A stretch of DNA of 35,091 nt. Source: Alphaproteobacteria bacterium. GTDB taxonomy: Bacteria; Pseudomonadota; Alphaproteobacteria; Micropepsales; Micropepsaceae. Shown here piece by piece: positions 22,804-30,073 of the stretch. The position numbers were made by a program, and so were the translations under genes. Within the stretch, counting starts at the first letter, position 1. Every line of letters starts with the position of its first letter. The DNA is taken from the NCBI GenBank assembly GCA_025361185.1, contig JANYAR010000006.1, positions 1 to 35,091 of the forward strand. Reading direction: 5' to 3'. Under the pieces are notes generated by a model, which worked only from the letters and a program-made list of their open reading frames with translations, ran no database searches and was not told the DNA's origin.

Positions 22804-23850
22804 CTAGAATGTCGCGATAGGGTTGAGCACCGATCCCGTAGCGCCCGGCACCGCAGCCGGCGACGCCGTCACCAGGAATTCCCAGCGCCGCCGCTTTTCA
22901 GCTTCCCGTCCGATCAGTTCCAGATCGCAATTGTCGAAAATAGGCATGCCCATGGCGACCAGGCTGAGCAGATGAATCGGCTGGGAAATCCCCGCCACCG
23001 CGGAAGGCAACACATCCTGTGCGCCGTCGCCGCCGATGATGGCGACATCGCGGGCATGCATCCACTTGGCGCAGCTCATGTGAAGACCGGCCAGACCGTC
23101 CTGCTGAATGGACCACGGCCCTCTGGCGTCGCGCCGCGCCCATCGCCCGGTGCGCACGATCATGACATCGCCGGGCTGAACCTTCACGCCGGCCTTCTTC
23201 TCCCACGCATCCAAGTCTTCGGGATAGATGGGCGTACCGGGCTCGAGATAGTCGACACCCTTGTGGCGGGCCATGTCCATCAACACACCACGGGTGATGA
23301 TTCCGTTCTTGAAATTGAGGATGCTGTTCTTGGCCGCACCTTCTTCGCTCACTTCCAGGCGCGAATAGCCATTGTACATTTTGCCGTCATAAAGAAAGTG
23401 GCACAGCGTATCCATGTGGGTGTGGACATAGCCGTGATAGGAAATAAAGAAATTGTCGCCAGTGCCGCCAATACCCACTTCAGGCGAATCCTTTCCCAAC
23501 CTTGTCGTCTTGCGGACGATGGGCTGGGGATTGTCAACCGCGGGCAGCGTTTCGGCGTTGCGCGCCATCGAGAAGGAAGCGCCTTCCCGAACCAGCAGGG
23601 CCGCCTGCTTGCGCTTGGCCGGGGTGATCAGATTGACCGCCCCCATCTGGTCGTCCTTTCCCCAGCGGTTCCAGTTGGAGAGTTGCTTCATCAGCCGCGA
23701 AAATTCCTCGGGCGTGGAGTCATGGGCGGTTTGCGCCAAGGCTTGCGGGGTCAGCGCCAGAGATGTTCCGACGGCAAGTCCCGCAATCGCGTCGCGCCGC
23801 GATAAATTCTGCTGAGCGGAAATATCCTGCGCGGGTTCAAGTGATTTCAT
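22804..23850 (-). CDS. Cyclase family metal hydrolase (kynurenine formamidase-like), Tat-exported
   Basis: A 348-aa protein of the cyclase/formamidase family. A Tat signal (Leu-Ser-Arg-Arg-Asp-Ala-Ile-Ala-Gly) ends at Ala-Leu-Ala-Gln near 40. The metal site reads His143-Thr-His145-Met-Asp147-x3-His151, matching the family THxDxxxH pattern. Trp-Gly-Lys-Asp-Asp-Gln-Met-Gly-Ala near 63 and Asp-Val-Met-Ile-Val-Arg-Thr-Gly in the C-terminal half are also characteristic. Members hydrolyse amide or lactone bonds such as N-formylkynurenine or isatin. GGGGGAGA lies about 8 bases before ATG 23850; the frame extends further but without coding features. Divergent from the M81 gene. Substrate unknown. Confidence 0.88.
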   Translation of the reverse strand: MKSLEPAQDISAQQNLSRRDAIAGLAVGTSLALTPQALAQTAHDSTPEEFSRLMKQLSNWNRWGKDDQMGAVNLITPAKRKQAALLVREGASFSMARNAETLPAVDNPQPIVRKTTRLGKDSPEVGIGGTGDNFFISYHGYVHTHMDTLCHFLYDGKMYNGYSRLEVSEEGAAKNSILNFKNGIITRGVLMDMARHKGVDYLEPGTPIYPEDLDAWEKKAGVKVQPGDVMIVRTGRWARRDARGPWSIQQDGLAGLHMSCAKWMHARDVAIIGGDGAQDVLPSAVAGISQPIHLLSLVAMGMPIFDNCDLELIGREAEKRRRWEFLVTASPAAVPGATGSVLNPIATF

Positions 23851-24098
23851 GTAATGCGTCTCCCCCTGTTGGACGCCGCTGCCGGTTCTGCCGCAGCCGC
23901 GAAAGCTCACGGCATCGTGACGCGATGCCTTGGCCTTGTCCGCCAAATTGTGTGCTGCAAAGCAGAAAGTGCGCTGAAACTCGAATTAAACGAGATAAGA
24001 CAATGCCTTAATGGTGACGACATCCTGCGCCATAAAACTGGCTGGTTCCTATCAGGACCGCTTATGCTGGCCACGCGGCTTTTTTGAACGCCAATGGC
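23851..24098. promoter_or_regulatory. Divergent regulatory region, cyclase and M81 peptidase
   Basis: At 248 bases this is one of the longest gaps. The part from 23975 to 24010 is AT-rich (CTCGAATTAAACGAG and following) and is the likely promoter core for the rightward M81 gene. A palindrome lies at 23911-23929. CCGC/GCGG arms at about 24059-24079 before a T-run (24079-24085) form only a weak hairpin. I see no gene here. Confidence 0.35.
23911..23929. promoter_or_regulatory. Candidate operator palindrome
   Basis: GGCATCG (23911-23917) and CGATGCC (23923-23929) form a perfect 7-bp inverted repeat around TGACG. It lies 61 bases before the cyclase start in a divergent gap, where a dimeric repressor or activator could sit. 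No regulator gene is close. Confidence 0.35.
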
Positions 24099-25583
24099 AT
24101 GACAAAAATATTTCTCGCCGGCATTTTCCACGAGACCCACAGCTTCACCGACGACCGCACTACTCTGAAGGATTTCATCATCCATCGCGGCCAGGGCCTG
24201 CTGGACAGGATCGGCGATGGCTCGCAAGTCGATGGCTTTCTGACCACCGCGGCGCACCAAGGGTGGGAGGTGGTTCCCGGCGCCAACTATCTGTGCGGCG
24301 CATCGGGCATGGTCGAGCATGCGGTATTCGAAACTTTCTGGGACGAGATCAAGCCCGTTTTGGAAAACGCAATCCGGGGCGGCCTGGATGGAATCTTTCT
24401 GTCGCTGCATGGCGCGATGGTCACGACCGAACTCGAAGACCCCGATGGCGAATTGCTGAAACGCATCCGCGCCATTCCCGGCGCCGCCGCCCTGCCGATT
24501 TTCGGTGCGTTCGATCTGCACGCCACCATGACCCAGGCGATGGGGGCCCTGTCGGACGGGCTGGTGGGCTACCAGCAATGTCCGCATGACGACACCTATG
24601 AAACCGCGGTGCGCGCCACACAGTTGCTGGCGCGATGCCTCAAGACCGGCGTGCGTCCGCGCCAGCATGTTCTGGTGACGCCGATTGTCTGGCCGCCCAC
24701 CGGCACGGGGACCAGAGACGGCGGCATGTATGTGCTGGAAGAAGCGGCCCGCCGCATGGAGCGTGAAATTCCTGGCGTCCTGGCCGTCAATGTGGTGGGC
24801 GGCTATTCCTATGCCGACGTTCACGATGCCGGCCTGGCCTTCAGCATCATCACCGAAGGAGACGATGAAGCGGCTAAGTCCGCGCTGAAGGAACTGGCGA
24901 AGATTGCCTGGGACGTCCGCGCCCAGGGCATCCCCAAGGAACATGATCTCGACCAGGTGGTGCGGGATTTTGTGCCCGGTGGAAAGGGTCCGGTCCTGCT
25001 GGTCGAGCCCGCCGACAATATCGGCGGCGGCGGCCCGGGAGACTGCACCCAAGTGATGCGCGCGCTCATCAAGCACGATATTGCCGGAGCCGGGGTGGTG
25101 ATTGTCGACGCCGCCGCGGTCGCGGCCTTGCAGCCGGTCGCGATTGGCGAGCGCGTGACGCTCGATATCGGCGGCAAAGGCAGCCGGCTCGATCCCGGAC
25201 CGGTGCGGCTTGAGGTGGAGCTGGTGTCGCGCAGCGACGGGCGCTTTGAACTGGAAGATCGCAAAAGCCAGATGGTGGTATTAGGCCACGCGATCAACAT
25301 GGGCCCCAGCGCCGTGGTGCGCCATCGCGGCTTGACCATTTTGCTGACCAGCAAGCGGCTGGCGCCCATGGACCTGGGTCAATGGCGCAGCCAAGGGATC
25401 AATCCCGAAGATCTCAGCATGATCGGAATCAAGGCCGCCGTGGGCCACCGCAGAGCCTATGAAAAAATCGCATCGGCGAGTTTTACGGTTTCCACCGCCG
25501 GCCCCTGCACCTCGGATCTTACACGCCTGCCCTATCGGCGGTTGCGGCGGCCGGTATACCCGCTCGACGCCGGCATGAGGTGA
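24099..25583 (+). CDS. M81 family metallopeptidase (MlrC-like)
   Basis: A 494-aa protein of the M81 family, named for microcystinase MlrC, which cleaves linear peptides and related amides with zinc. Visible motifs: Gly-Ile-Phe-His-Glu-Thr-His-Ser-Phe at 8-16, Phe-Asp-Leu-His-Ala-Thr-Met-Thr, Pro-His-Asp-Asp-Thr-Tyr-Glu-Thr-Ala, and in the C-terminal domain Glu-Pro-Ala-Asp-Asn-Ile-Gly-Gly-Gly-Gly-Pro-Gly-Asp. The length is as usual. No signal peptide, so cytoplasmic. A TTG at 24084 is in frame, but ATG 24099 gives the family N-terminus; the ribosome site is weak. The sulfotransferase gene follows after 75 bases. Actual substrate unknown; many M81 proteins lie in unrelated catabolic clusters. 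Confidence 0.88.
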   Translation: MTKIFLAGIFHETHSFTDDRTTLKDFIIHRGQGLLDRIGDGSQVDGFLTTAAHQGWEVVPGANYLCGASGMVEHAVFETFWDEIKPVLENAIRGGLDGIFLSLHGAMVTTELEDPDGELLKRIRAIPGAAALPIFGAFDLHATMTQAMGALSDGLVGYQQCPHDDTYETAVRATQLLARCLKTGVRPRQHVLVTPIVWPPTGTGTRDGGMYVLEEAARRMEREIPGVLAVNVVGGYSYADVHDAGLAFSIITEGDDEAAKSALKELAKIAWDVRAQGIPKEHDLDQVVRDFVPGGKGPVLLVEPADNIGGGGPGDCTQVMRALIKHDIAGAGVVIVDAAAVAALQPVAIGERVTLDIGGKGSRLDPGPVRLEVELVSRSDGRFELEDRKSQMVVLGHAINMGPSAVVRHRGLTILLTSKRLAPMDLGQWRSQGINPEDLSMIGIKAAVGHRRAYEKIASASFTVSTAGPCTSDLTRLPYRRLRRPVYPLDAGMR

Positions 25584-25658
25584 CTGACGGTCTTGTCTGC
25601 GCCAGCGCGTTTGTGATTATGCTTGCGCCGTCATTTGGGCGAAAATTTTGGGGGACCG

Positions 25659-26576
25659 ATGAGCGCTGCCGCCTATCCGCAAAAACAGCGGGAACTGCAT
25701 AATCATCACTTCGATTCCACGATCTGGAACGATTTCCGCTTTCGCGACGACGACATCATCATCTCCACCTACGCCAAATCGGGCACCACCTGGGTGCAGC
25801 AGATCGTCAGCCAGCTGCTTTTCAACGGCCAGACGGGATTGCCGGTCGCCGAAATGTCGCCCTGGCTCGACCTGCGTGTGCCGCCAAAGCACATCAAGCT
25901 GGCGGAAGTCGAAACACAGACCCACCGGCGCTTCCTCAAGACCCATCTGCCGGTTGATGCGCTCGTCTTTTCCCCGAAGGCCCGCTACATCTATATCGGC
26001 CGCGATGGCCGCGACGTGGTGTGGAGCATGTACAACCATCACGCCAACGCCAATCAGCGCTGGTACGAGGCGTTGAACGACACGCCCGGCCGGGTGGGCC
26101 CGGCCATCGAACCGCCGCCATCCTCCATCCGCCAGTATTTCAACGACTGGATGGCGCGCGACGGCCATCCCTTCTGGCCCTTCTGGGAGAATCTCCGCTC
26201 CTGGTGGAATATCCGCGACTTGCCCAATGTTCATCTGCTGCACTTTGAAGCGCTGAAGAAGGATATGCCCGGCGAGATACGCCGCATTGCCCAATTCCTC
26301 GCAACGCCCATCGACGAAGCCAAATGGGCGGACATTCTTAAGCATTGCAGCTTTGACTATATGAAGACCAATGCGACGGCGACCGTGCCATTGGGCGGCG
26401 CGTTCTGGGATGGCGGCGCGGAGACTTTCATCAACAAGGGCGTCAATGGCCGCTGGCGCGACACTTTAAGTCCGGCCGAAAGCGCCGCCTACCAGGATAA
26501 GGCGATCACGGAATTGGGCGAGGCTTGCGCGCACTGGTTGCTGACGGGAGAGCGGCCTTGCGCCACGCCGCACTGA
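25659..26576 (+). CDS. PAPS-dependent sulfotransferase
   Basis: A 305-aa cytosolic-type sulfotransferase that would transfer sulfate from PAPS to a small molecule. The 5'-phosphosulfate loop is Tyr-Ala-Lys40-Ser-Gly-Thr-Thr-Trp, the catalytic base lies in Lys94-Thr-His96, and the 3'-phosphate site is Ile-Gly-Arg-Asp-Gly-Arg-Asp-Val-Val-Trp-Ser (113-123). The C-terminal region has Asn-Lys-Gly-Val-Asn-Gly-Arg-Trp-Arg-Asp, the conserved GxxGxW(K/R)-type end motif. Start 25659 follows GGGGGA closely; a longer in-frame start upstream lacks family similarity. Same strand as M81, convergent with mlaD. The acceptor is unknown: a phenol, alcohol, sterol/hopanoid or amine are all possible. Confidence 0.9.
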   Translation: MSAAAYPQKQRELHNHHFDSTIWNDFRFRDDDIIISTYAKSGTTWVQQIVSQLLFNGQTGLPVAEMSPWLDLRVPPKHIKLAEVETQTHRRFLKTHLPVDALVFSPKARYIYIGRDGRDVVWSMYNHHANANQRWYEALNDTPGRVGPAIEPPPSSIRQYFNDWMARDGHPFWPFWENLRSWWNIRDLPNVHLLHFEALKKDMPGEIRRIAQFLATPIDEAKWADILKHCSFDYMKTNATATVPLGGAFWDGGAETFINKGVNGRWRDTLSPAESAAYQDKAITELGEACAHWLLTGERPCATPH

Positions 26577-26583
26577 CAGCGGC

Positions 26584-27018
26584 TTAGCCCGGGCGGCGTG
26601 AACCCTTGGCCGCGACCAATTCGCCGTCCGGCGGCACCGTGCGTGCGGCATGACCAGGCGTGATCGCCAGAAACTGATCGCCCAGAGCCGAGGACGACAC
26701 CCCCGCCAGGGAATCCACGGGAAGCGCCAGATCGTCGCGGACATGCACTTGCACCGTGGCGGTGTAATCGGGCTGGTTCAGCCACAGGCCGGCGACGGAT
26801 CCCACCTTGGTTCCTCCCAGCCGGACTTCACTGCCAATGCTCAGCCCGCCTGCGTCCGCCAGCCGGATGCGCAGGGAATAGCTGCCAAGATGGCCCGTGC
26901 CCGTGCGGATCGTGACAAAAACCAGGAATGCGATGGCGACCACGATCACCAGACCGCTGACAATCGTCTCAAAGATATTGCCCGGCCTCAGCGTGCCCCT
27001 GGCTGTGGGAAGCGCCAT
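26584..27018 (-). CDS. MlaD-like MCE-domain lipid transport protein
   Basis: A 144-aa protein with one N-terminal transmembrane helix (about 17-38) and a single MCE domain (about 47-122) carrying Asp-Ala-Gly-Gly-Leu-Ser-Ile-Gly-Ser-Glu-Val-Arg-Leu-Gly-Gly, the MCE signature, and Ala-Leu-Gly-Asp-Gln-Phe-Leu-Ala-Ile near 110. In the Mla system MlaD hexamers join the MlaE permease and MlaF ATPase and carry phospholipid between membranes. No mlaE, mlaF, mlaB or mlaC is next to it, so this is an orphan or relocated copy. AGGGAGAA lies upstream of ATG 27018. It follows the HpnL-like gene by 56 bases on the same strand. Confidence 0.85.
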   Translation of the reverse strand: MALPTARGTLRPGNIFETIVSGLVIVVAIAFLVFVTIRTGTGHLGSYSLRIRLADAGGLSIGSEVRLGGTKVGSVAGLWLNQPDYTATVQVHVRDDLALPVDSLAGVSSSALGDQFLAITPGHAARTVPPDGELVAAKGSRRPG

Positions 27019-27074
27019 GATCCATTCTCCCTGGTAGTGAACTAGCCTAAACCATTATGGGGATAGGACAAGAA

Positions 27075-28040
27075 TCACAAGGATGGTTGTTTGAGGCGCC
27101 GCGCCTCGCTTAACTGCCAGAGCAGCAAAACCGGAATGCCCACGGCAATGTCACGGGCCCGGCGTACAAGCGAGGCGGCAAGGCCCATAGCCGGGGAAAG
27201 CCCGAACAGCGGCACCAGGGCGGCATAGCCGGCCTCCTGAATGCCGATGGCAGCCGGCACAAAGACCGTGGCGCTGCGCAGGGCCTCCAGCATGCTCTGG
27301 ATGGCAATCGCCGATGCGGGCGTCACCGGTTTGCCGAGCGCCCAAAACACCACCCACAGCCAGAGCCCGCTGGCGCACCAGCCCGCAAGGTGCAGCAGGA
27401 CCGACAGCGCGACGTGGGATCGCTGACGATACAGCGCGTGAATCGCGTCCCGGAAGCTGACCGCATTCGCGCCGATCGAGATCCGGCCCAGAACCATCTG
27501 CGCAAAGCGGCTGCCGGCAAGCTGCAGAAAAGCAAAAACCAGTATTCCGCCCGCAAACAGAATGGCACCGGCCACCAGCCAGCCCAGATAGGGGGCCCAA
27601 TGCGGATCGGCGCGGATCGCGGGGGCCGCCAGGCCGATACCCAGCAGAATGAACAGGCTTTGCGCCATGAGCTCGGTGGTCACATCCACGATGCCAGCGG
27701 CGACCGCGCGCGCTGGCGCCACGCCGCCCAGCACGAGCACGCGCATGCCCAGCGCTATGCCTCCGATCTGCGTGAAGGGGAGAACATCGCCCGCCGAATC
27801 GCGCACCTGGCGAGCCGCAAAGACCCATCCGGCGGAAACCTCTTCCGACAGAAGCGGATAAAGCCCGGCGCTGAGACAGGCGGTAAGCCCCAGTCCGCTG
27901 GCCAGCACGATGGCGAAATCCAGCCAGCCAAGATGGGCCAGCGCTCCCAGGACTGCCGACGGGTTCAGCCGCGCCAGCAAATACAACAGAAGCAAAAATC
28001 CCGTGGCCAGGACAAGCAGCTTGACCGCTTTGGCGCGCAT
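27075..28040 (-). CDS. HpnL-like / UPF0104 (LPG synthase TM region) membrane protein
   Basis: A 321-aa integral membrane protein with about eight helices. It belongs to the lysylphosphatidylglycerol synthase transmembrane-region family and resembles hopanoid-associated HpnL: Val-Leu-Pro-Phe-Thr-Gln-Ile-Gly-Gly near 85, Ile-Val-Asp-Val-Thr-Thr-Glu, then Pro-Ala-Ala-Ile-Gly-Ile-Gln-Glu-Ala-Gly-Tyr and Leu-Val-Arg-Arg-Ala-Arg-Asp near the C-terminus. HpnL is implicated in hopanoid trafficking or flipping. Start 28040 was chosen because the frame upstream overlaps the NHL gene; the ribosome site is weak and an in-frame ATG at 28079 is possible. It lies between NHL and mlaD genes, all on one strand. 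Confidence 0.8.
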   Translation of the reverse strand: MRAKAVKLLVLATGFLLLLYLLARLNPSAVLGALAHLGWLDFAIVLASGLGLTACLSAGLYPLLSEEVSAGWVFAARQVRDSAGDVLPFTQIGGIALGMRVLVLGGVAPARAVAAGIVDVTTELMAQSLFILLGIGLAAPAIRADPHWAPYLGWLVAGAILFAGGILVFAFLQLAGSRFAQMVLGRISIGANAVSFRDAIHALYRQRSHVALSVLLHLAGWCASGLWLWVVFWALGKPVTPASAIAIQSMLEALRSATVFVPAAIGIQEAGYAALVPLFGLSPAMGLAASLVRRARDIAVGIPVLLLWQLSEARRLKQPSL

Positions 28041-28095
28041 GCCGGCCAGGTTACATCCCGTCAGGCAAGGCGAACACATAAAGTTGCGAAAAGCG

Positions 28096-29220
28096 TTATT
28101 GCGACAGGCCCTGATAGATGAATTTCTGAACGCGCCCGCCGCCCTCCCCGACATAGAGATTGCCTTTCGAATCGCTGGCGATGACATGAATGTTGGCGAA
28201 CTGCCCGGCGTAGAGCCCGGCATGACCAAAAGCGGAAACCTCCTCCAGAGTCCGCCGGTCGAGAATGCGAACCTGCTCATTGTGGCCATCGGCGACATAA
28301 AGAAATTTCTGGCCCTTGTCGCCCGACAGCGCCACCCCAAACGACGTGCCAAAATCGCGCGTCGGTGACGACCGCGCAACCCAGGCTTCCTTGAGGAACT
28401 TGCCCTCGAGGGTGAAGGCCTGGACCCGGTTGGCGTTGCGATCGGCAACATAGACGGTGCCGTCTTGCGCAATGGTCATGCCGTGCAGCAGGTTGAATTG
28501 CTGCGGCACCGGATCATAGCCCCGGTCCCTTGGCGCATTATCGTCAGGCGCCTTGCCATAGGCGCCCCACATGCGTTTGAATTTTCCGCTGTCGGCGTCG
28601 GCGACATAGACGCGGCGGTTGACATAGCCGTCCGACACGAACAGCTCATTGGTCTTGGGCCAGTAAACCGGCTGAGACGGATGGCCAAGATTTTCGGTAT
28701 CCAGGCTGCCTTTGCTTTTTCCGGAATGCCCGATCTGCATCAGGAATTTTCCGTCATTGGTGAACTTCAGGCACTGGTCGTCGTCTTTGCCCCTCTTGCC
28801 GTCACGGCCGTTGCCGCATACCCAGACATTGCCCTTGGCATCGACCGCGATGCCATGTTCCTGCACCGGCCAATCGAAACCCGCGCGTTCGGTCTCGCTC
28901 ATGGCCAGCGGACCGCCCCAGCCCCGAAGGAACCGGCCATCCGGACCGACCTCCACCACCGAGGGCGCCGCAATGCCGTTCACCTCATCGGGCGGGTTGC
29001 TCAACGTCACCTTCATTTGAACTGGCCGGGAATAGATCCAGACATTGTTGTGGGAATCCGCGGTGACACCGCCGATCGCGCCAAAGACATAGCCATGGGG
29101 CATTTGCCTGGGCCAATAGGGATCGACCTTGAAAACCGGGTGCGGCGACGCGGCGAATGCGCCTGGCGAAACCGCCAACACCGCAACCGCGAAGGCTCCA
29201 CCGATCAGATGGCGTTTCAT
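28096..29220 (-). CDS. Secreted NHL-repeat beta-propeller protein
   Basis: A 374-aa protein with a Sec signal (cleavage at Ala-Phe-Ala-Ala near 24) and repeated NHL/SMP-30-like blades: segments such as Gly-Ile-Ala-Val-Asp-Ala-Lys-Gly-Asn-Val-Trp-Val, Met-Thr-Ile-Ala-Gln-Asp-Gly-Thr-Val-Tyr-Val-Ala-Asp and Leu-Tyr-Val-Ala-Asp-Gly-His recur about every 50 residues, giving a six-bladed propeller. Related proteins include peptidyl-alpha-hydroxyglycine lyase-like and binding proteins. GAGGAGGGG precedes the ATG. It is 55 bases ahead of the HpnL-like gene, a probable operon start. Function unknown; a periplasmic binding or lyase role is possible. Confidence 0.85.
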   Translation of the reverse strand: MKRHLIGGAFAVAVLAVSPGAFAASPHPVFKVDPYWPRQMPHGYVFGAIGGVTADSHNNVWIYSRPVQMKVTLSNPPDEVNGIAAPSVVEVGPDGRFLRGWGGPLAMSETERAGFDWPVQEHGIAVDAKGNVWVCGNGRDGKRGKDDDQCLKFTNDGKFLMQIGHSGKSKGSLDTENLGHPSQPVYWPKTNELFVSDGYVNRRVYVADADSGKFKRMWGAYGKAPDDNAPRDRGYDPVPQQFNLLHGMTIAQDGTVYVADRNANRVQAFTLEGKFLKEAWVARSSPTRDFGTSFGVALSGDKGQKFLYVADGHNEQVRILDRRTLEEVSAFGHAGLYAGQFANIHVIASDSKGNLYVGEGGGRVQKFIYQGLSQ

Positions 29221-29301
29221 GACCCCTCCTCGAAAAACATGATAGTTTGCGCAGCAGCGTATCTCTGGTTGGAGGCTCCGCCAAGCGAGCTGGGGGTTAT
29301 G
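29221..29301. promoter_or_regulatory. Short divergent region, NHL operon and binding protein
   Basis: Only 81 bases separate the divergent starts, so promoters must overlap or be very compact. Ribosome sites are evident on both sides (GGAGGGG leftward, GGGGG rightward at 29292-29296). I cannot name a convincing -35/-10 pair. Confidence 0.25.
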
Positions 29302-30060
29302 ATGACGTTCCGAACCATTTTGCTCAGTGTTTTTCTGTCACTTTTCGCCGCTGGGGGTGCGGATGCTGATATCCAGATACTGGCCCCTCCCGTCGTCGCC
29401 AACGCGGGCCTGCAGGAGATCGCTGCCGCCTTCACGCAGAAAACGGGCATCGCCGTCGCTATCCGGTCGCTGGAACTTTTGAGGATTCCGCAAGACGCCA
29501 CCGCCCAGCCGACCGACATTGTTTTTCTGACGCCCAGCCTGATGGACGGGCTTGCCCGGGCAAGTGCCATCAAGCGCGACAGCCTCGCCAATGTGGGGCG
29601 CGTTAATATCGGTCTTGCCGTTCGGGCCGGCACGGCCCATCCCGATATTTCCACCGTCGAGAAGCTGATTGCCGCGCTTAGGGCCGCCAAGGGTGTCGTC
29701 TATTCCAATCCCGACCCGGCGCGGGGCAGCCTTGGCGCCCTCATGATCGACCGCCTGCTGGGGCGCCCTGAATTTTCCGGCGTGCATGGCGTCATCAGCA
29801 GCAAGGGCAATGGTGCGTCGGGCCTGATCAACGGCGAAGGCGACATTGCGCTGCAGTTTGAAAGCGAAATCCTCACCCACAAGGAAATCGAACTGGTGGG
29901 AGCGCTGCCGCAGGAACTGGGCGCCTATGTCGATATTTCCGTGGCCGTCACGGAAAAATCCTCCTCCGCGGCAGACGCCCAAGCCTTCATTAAATTTATC
30001 ACAAGTCCGCAAAGCGCGTCACTGTGGACAGCGGGCGGGCTCACTACCCAAGGCCGCTGA
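29302..30060 (+). CDS. Periplasmic substrate-binding protein (ModA-like)
   Basis: A 252-aa secreted protein. The Sec signal (Thr-Ile-Leu-Leu-Ser-Val-Phe-Leu-Ser-Leu-Phe) ends at Ala-Asp-Ala-Asp near 23. The mature protein starts Ile-Gln-Ile-Leu-Ala-Pro-Pro-Val-Val and shows the two-lobe type II binding-protein pattern typical of molybdate-type proteins (Ser-Asn-Pro-Asp-Pro-Ala-Arg-Gly-Ser at the start of lobe 2, Gly-Asp-Ile-Ala-Leu-Gln, C-terminal Ala-Gln-Ala-Phe-Ile-Lys-Phe). No permease or ATPase gene follows, so it is an orphan. Two adjacent ATGs (29299, 29302) exist; GGGGG spacing favours 29302. Ligand unknown; molybdate is not supported by context. Confidence 0.82.
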   Translation: MTFRTILLSVFLSLFAAGGADADIQILAPPVVANAGLQEIAAAFTQKTGIAVAIRSLELLRIPQDATAQPTDIVFLTPSLMDGLARASAIKRDSLANVGRVNIGLAVRAGTAHPDISTVEKLIAALRAAKGVVYSNPDPARGSLGALMIDRLLGRPEFSGVHGVISSKGNGASGLINGEGDIALQFESEILTHKEIELVGALPQELGAYVDISVAVTEKSSSAADAQAFIKFITSPQSASLWTAGGLTTQGR

Positions 30061-30073
30061 ACGAGTCTCCGGC

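Noticed and set aside
21195..22820. 541-codon rightward frame over the GGT-like gene
   Set aside because: Antisense shadow; no domain or start signal, while the leftward protein has conserved GGT motifs.
24059..24085. Possible attenuator: weak CCGC/GCGG hairpin followed by a T-run before the M81 gene
   Set aside because: Only four base pairs with a 13-base loop; too weak to call a terminator.
28465..29298. Long N-terminal extension of the binding protein
   Set aside because: It overlaps the NHL gene antisense and precedes a clear signal peptide at 29302.
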